From Synergistota bacterium (GTDB taxonomy: Bacteria; Synergistota; JAGHAJ01): a stretch of 7,157 bases of DNA. Below the pieces are notes generated by a model. That model did not search any database, was not told where the DNA came from, and saw only the letters and a program-made list of their open reading frames with translations. The stretch spans positions 1 to 7,157 of the forward strand of contig JAGHAJ010000050.1 in assembly GCA_021161545.1 (NCBI GenBank), in the 5' to 3' direction. Positions 4,628 through 7,157 of this stretch are shown here, piece by piece (within the stretch, counting starts at the first letter, position 1; every line of letters starts with the position of its first letter). Made by a program: the position numbers and the translations under genes.

Positions 4628-5758
4628 CTAACGATACAAAGCCGCAAAAGGAATCAACGGTAAGAAAGTCATACCAAGGATGGGAAGGAGGATTAGTTGC
4701 TCTTTATACTCAAAATATACGATAAAAAGCAAAGCATAGACATACAAGAATACCCGCGGATAACTCCAGTTTCCTCCCCATATAAGCGGAGTAAACAGAG
4801 TAGAAATACCAAGAAATACAAGCAAGAGCAATAAAGGTAGAGAAATATACCGTTTCATTAGGAGTCTAATCCCAATCAGCAGCGAAAATAGAAAAGAGGC
4901 AAAGAAAAAATCTATCATCACTCTTGTAGCTAAACTCCTACCAGAAAGCATATAACCAACAATAAATCCTACAGAGTTAAAAGGCAACCCAAAATTCGAG
5001 CTCCCCTGCACATACGGCAGGACTCCCAATCTGAACCAGATGTAAAGATGCCATCCCACAAGCAGAAATACGGGCAAGGAAAAGCACAAAATACACTTTA
5101 GTCTACGTCTGTCTTCGTGTAAAACATACCATAAAAAGACAACAATGGCGACCACAACCCCTATCTCTTTGGTAAGAACACCAAAAGCCAGAAACAGAGA
5201 GGAAACACAAAAAGCCCTATTCATATAATAATATATTGCACCAAGCAGAAGCAGAATGGCAAGAGGTTCTGCCAAATCCCGTAAGACACACATAACAAGC
5301 CCAACAGAAGCAGCATACAACCCACCTATCAAAAACCACTTCTTGACACCAAACAACCTGGCAGTTTTTACCACATAATACACTCCACCCACTACAGCCA
5401 ACAGGTTGATAAGCCACATTATAAAAGGTAATAGTCTCACCTTCCCAAAGCTTAACAACGAAGACAAGAGTGGATAAAATACCCTCTGGTATCTATAAGA
5501 CGGGGAATCTATCTGTTTGTAAACATTTCCCTTGATAAAGGGGTCTAAGGCAATATAGTAGTAAAACTGACCATCATAACCATCATCAGAACGCACATGC
5601 GTCCCATTAGGGAAATACATGGGATTGTAAAACCTGCTACCCACATGTAAAAATACGGTAAGTCCCCCACCCACAACACGCATGTAGCAAACGGATACAA
5701 CGGTGTAAAACACAAAAACCAGAAACAATAAAGTTAGCAACTTGACCCTGTCCGACAT
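4628..5758 (-). CDS. Polytopic GT-C-like membrane protein of a cell-surface glycopolymer locus
   Basis: A 376-residue inner-membrane protein with about ten hydrophobic helices, the first at 7-27 and the last near 356-374. After helix 1 comes a large outside loop (about 30-105) with an acidic DDGYDGQFYYYIALDP motif (58-73) and YRYQRVFYP (88-96). Later loops hold RDLAEP (160-165), LTKE (195-198) and NWSYPR (330-335). Acidic residues in the first loop plus this topology are typical of GT-C glycosyltransferases that use polyprenyl-phosphate sugars. The DGQFYY and YQR..YP signatures recall the AZOBR_p60025-type cell-surface glycopolymer family, named from memory. The start ATG has GGAG six bases upstream and lies 13 nt after the sialidase-like gene, so the two are probably co-transcribed. 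Donor and acceptor are unknown; catalysis is inferred, not shown. Confidence 0.75.
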   Translation of the reverse strand: MSDRVKLLTLLFLVFVFYTVVSVCYMRVVGGGLTVFLHVGSRFYNPMYFPNGTHVRSDDGYDGQFYYYIALDPFIKGNVYKQIDSPSYRYQRVFYPLLSSLLSFGKVRLLPFIMWLINLLAVVGGVYYVVKTARLFGVKKWFLIGGLYAASVGLVMCVLRDLAEPLAILLLLGAIYYYMNRAFCVSSLFLAFGVLTKEIGVVVAIVVFLWYVLHEDRRRLKCILCFSLPVFLLVGWHLYIWFRLGVLPYVQGSSNFGLPFNSVGFIVGYMLSGRSLATRVMIDFFFASFLFSLLIGIRLLMKRYISLPLLLLLVFLGISTLFTPLIWGGNWSYPRVFLYVYALLFIVYFEYKEQLILLPILGMTFLPLIPFAALYR

Positions 5759-5771
5759 GCAGAGCTCCGCT

Positions 5772-6722
5772 TCAGAAAAGCCTCACGAAGGTTGCCCTTA
5801 TCCATGGGGAACCATCTTCATCAGATATATAATAAACTATAAAAAACTCGTTTCTATCAAGCTCAATGATATCTGCATAACCGCCATCATACATGTCCCC
5901 CGTATACTTATCAATTCTGAAGTAAGTCCACTCAGAAAAATTATCTGAGACTGCCAACCCCACGCCGGGAATTTCCTCCATCAAATCTCTAAAGACAAAT
6001 AACACTCTACCTCCACAAGATTTAAGGAGCATTGGAGCTTGTCCTAATATACCGATACCATCAGGCTCATTCCACACAGAAGCATCCTTGCTGAAAGAGT
6101 AATAGAGTTCAAAAGAGGGTTCTCTACTCCTCATAACAGCTATAAACTCATCATCTAACGGTAATAGCGAAACCTCATTCAGTTCTGGTGAAAAACCATC
6201 AGGGGTTACTAATCCCCTCACACTCCAGCTGTCTCCCAGGTCCCCAGATTCCACAATTATTGGAGTTACAACACCGTCTATCTCACCATAACCCGTTCCA
6301 AGGAGCAAGGAATCTACCTGCCGAATATGAGAAAATGGGCAAAATGTTGCATCAGGAAGTCTAAAAATACTTCTACTCGTGGGTGACTCTCCCACCTTAA
6401 ACCGAGAGAGGTAAACATCACTCTTCACACGATATACAAAGCTCCTCGTCCACAGGAAAAGATGCTCTCCAAAAGGACCAGAAATTATAGCATCAAGCTC
6501 GTTATCAGAAAAGGGGACAGATATCTCATCCCATTCAATGGCATCCGCACTTCTAAACAGTCTAACAACGCCGCTTTCACCGTGAGGTTTTTCTGGGTTG
6601 ACTATCCCCTCTCTAAACGCAAGAAAGATATATGAATCTGTCTTCACAACAGTGGGAAAAGACTTATATCGTCCTACTTCCTTGGCAAACAGCTCTCTTT
6701 GCTCTATAACTTTAATATCCAC
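5772..6722 (-). CDS. Sialidase-like six-bladed beta-propeller protein with Asp-boxes
   Basis: With the start chosen here, 316 residues. Four Asp-box-like motifs mark propeller blades: SADAIEW (58-64), SGDLGDSW (159-166, full consensus), SKDASVW (211-217) and SDNFSEW (259-265). Sialidase-type positions are partly kept: FREG (Arg38, in place of FRIP), NEVSLLPLDDEFIAVMR (Glu183, Arg198), LFVFR (Arg245) and a C-terminal YADIIELDRNEFFIVYY. It resembles GH33-like and related uncharacterised propellers, but activity on sialic acid is not assured. No signal peptide is seen, so it should be cytoplasmic, unusual for a secreted-type hydrolase fold. The GTG at 6722 is preferred because GGAGGG (6735-6730) lies seven bases ahead; the ATG at 6728 is too close to it and TTG at 6740 lacks a site. 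It overlaps the upstream gene by 11 nt. Confidence 0.75.
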   Translation of the reverse strand: MDIKVIEQRELFAKEVGRYKSFPTVVKTDSYIFLAFREGIVNPEKPHGESGVVRLFRSADAIEWDEISVPFSDNELDAIISGPFGEHLFLWTRSFVYRVKSDVYLSRFKVGESPTSRSIFRLPDATFCPFSHIRQVDSLLLGTGYGEIDGVVTPIIVESGDLGDSWSVRGLVTPDGFSPELNEVSLLPLDDEFIAVMRSREPSFELYYSFSKDASVWNEPDGIGILGQAPMLLKSCGGRVLFVFRDLMEEIPGVGLAVSDNFSEWTYFRIDKYTGDMYDGGYADIIELDRNEFFIVYYISDEDGSPWIRATFVRLF

Positions 6723-7157
6723 CGTCATTCCCTCCAACAATCACAGAAAGGGTCTCTGCAAATGCGACGAGACGAGGCTCTATGGTATTCATCATAGGTA
6801 TACCCATATCTATCTTCTGCATTTCGTCCACATGCCTCTGATTGACATCCATCACAAAACGCTTCAAAAGGGAATAATCCACATTCCCATCCCAAATGCG
6901 CCTCCAAAGATTCAGCACTTTCTTCACGTTAAACTCATAAAGAAGCTCCTCATAAGTTGAGTATTCTTCTCTCTCATCTGCACTATACAAAGGTACATTC
7001 CCATCCCACAAGGAAAGGTACAAAGTATAATCACTGCCAAGGTCCCAACCCTCTTTCAAGATTTCCTCCAAGACATCTTCTTCAGGATAAACATCCATTG
7101 ACACAAGAAACTTTGACCATTCACCAAACAACATGCAGAGAGAATCCAAACGGGATA
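6712..7157 (-). CDS. Unrecognised acidic protein, 5' end outside the window
   Basis: The frame is open through the right edge, so only about the last 148 codons are visible. A TTG at 7149 could be read as a start, but nothing supports it over a truncated gene. The visible part is acidic and soluble-looking, rich in Glu, Asp, Trp and Tyr, mostly helical by eye, with no membrane segment. WDGNV occurs twice (in LSLWDGNVPLYS and RRIWDGNVDYSL), 38 residues apart. The end reads VIVGGNDGGY, and its last codons double as ribosome binding site and start of the sialidase-like gene, so the two are translationally linked. Position suggests a role with the glycopolymer genes that follow. I cannot name a family. 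Confidence 0.6.
   Translation of the reverse strand, partial: SRLDSLCMLFGEWSKFLVSMDVYPEEDVLEEILKEGWDLGSDYTLYLSLWDGNVPLYSADEREEYSTYEELLYEFNVKKVLNLWRRIWDGNVDYSLLKRFVMDVNQRHVDEMQKIDMGIPMMNTIEPRLVAFAETLSVIVGGNDGGY
6730..6735 (-). promoter_or_regulatory. Ribosome binding site that sets the start of the sialidase-like gene
   Basis: GGAGGG (6735-6730) lies within the upstream gene's last codons. It is one base from the ATG at 6728 and seven bases from the GTG at 6722; normal spacing favours the GTG. Confidence 0.6.

Noticed and set aside
1-7157. tRNA or rRNA genes, CRISPR array, insertion sequence
   Set aside because: No cloverleaf, rRNA signature, regularly spaced repeat array, transposase or terminal inverted repeats were seen on either strand.

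Overview
The window looks like chromosomal DNA of a diderm (two-membrane), probably thermophilic and anaerobic bacterium. Two proteins have a signal peptide plus a C-terminal beta-strand ending in Phe, the usual outer-membrane barrel signature. One of them is an SLH-domain porin of the type common in Synergistota, Negativicutes, Thermus and cyanobacteria. Its N-terminus resembles Synergistota porins most closely from memory, but this placement is only moderate. A coiled-coil PD-(D/E)XK protein of the DUF3782 type, frequent in thermophiles, fits the same picture. All supported genes are on the minus strand, so transcription runs from high to low coordinates.

Layout from right to left. (1) 7157-4628 is a tight three-gene cluster: the 3' part of an unrecognised acidic protein, a sialidase-like Asp-box beta-propeller without signal peptide that overlaps it by 11 nt, and a polytopic GT-C-like membrane protein 13 nt further on. 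Together they suggest a cell-surface glycopolymer locus continuing beyond the right edge. (2) 4496-3667 has a perfect TTGACA/TATAAT promoter followed by two overlapping-signal genes for small membrane proteins. They share a three-helix unit with an SLDN motif and conserved Glu and His, and look like split partners of a TerC/MntP/LysE-type ion transporter. (3) 3589-2744 holds an extended -10 promoter, the DUF3782-like protein and a weak terminator. (4) 2772-2581 is non-coding and rich in inverted repeats. (5) 2580-2041 is a promoter and a small outer-membrane barrel protein. (6) 2021-278 has a TTGACA/TATACT promoter, a leader of about 260 nt, the SLH porin and a strong intrinsic terminator. (7) 1-277 holds no gene that I can support.

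The most unusual part is the SLH porin leader (about 1723-1986). It contains a 37-codon upstream ORF with a near-perfect Shine-Dalgarno, a hairpin masking that Shine-Dalgarno, a loop-to-upstream pseudoknot, and mutually exclusive helices, one of which could mask the porin's own ribosome binding site. It may be an undescribed cis-regulatory RNA controlling a major envelope protein. The second candidate for novelty is the paired half-transporter. All RNA structures were found by eye and no search or folding was run.
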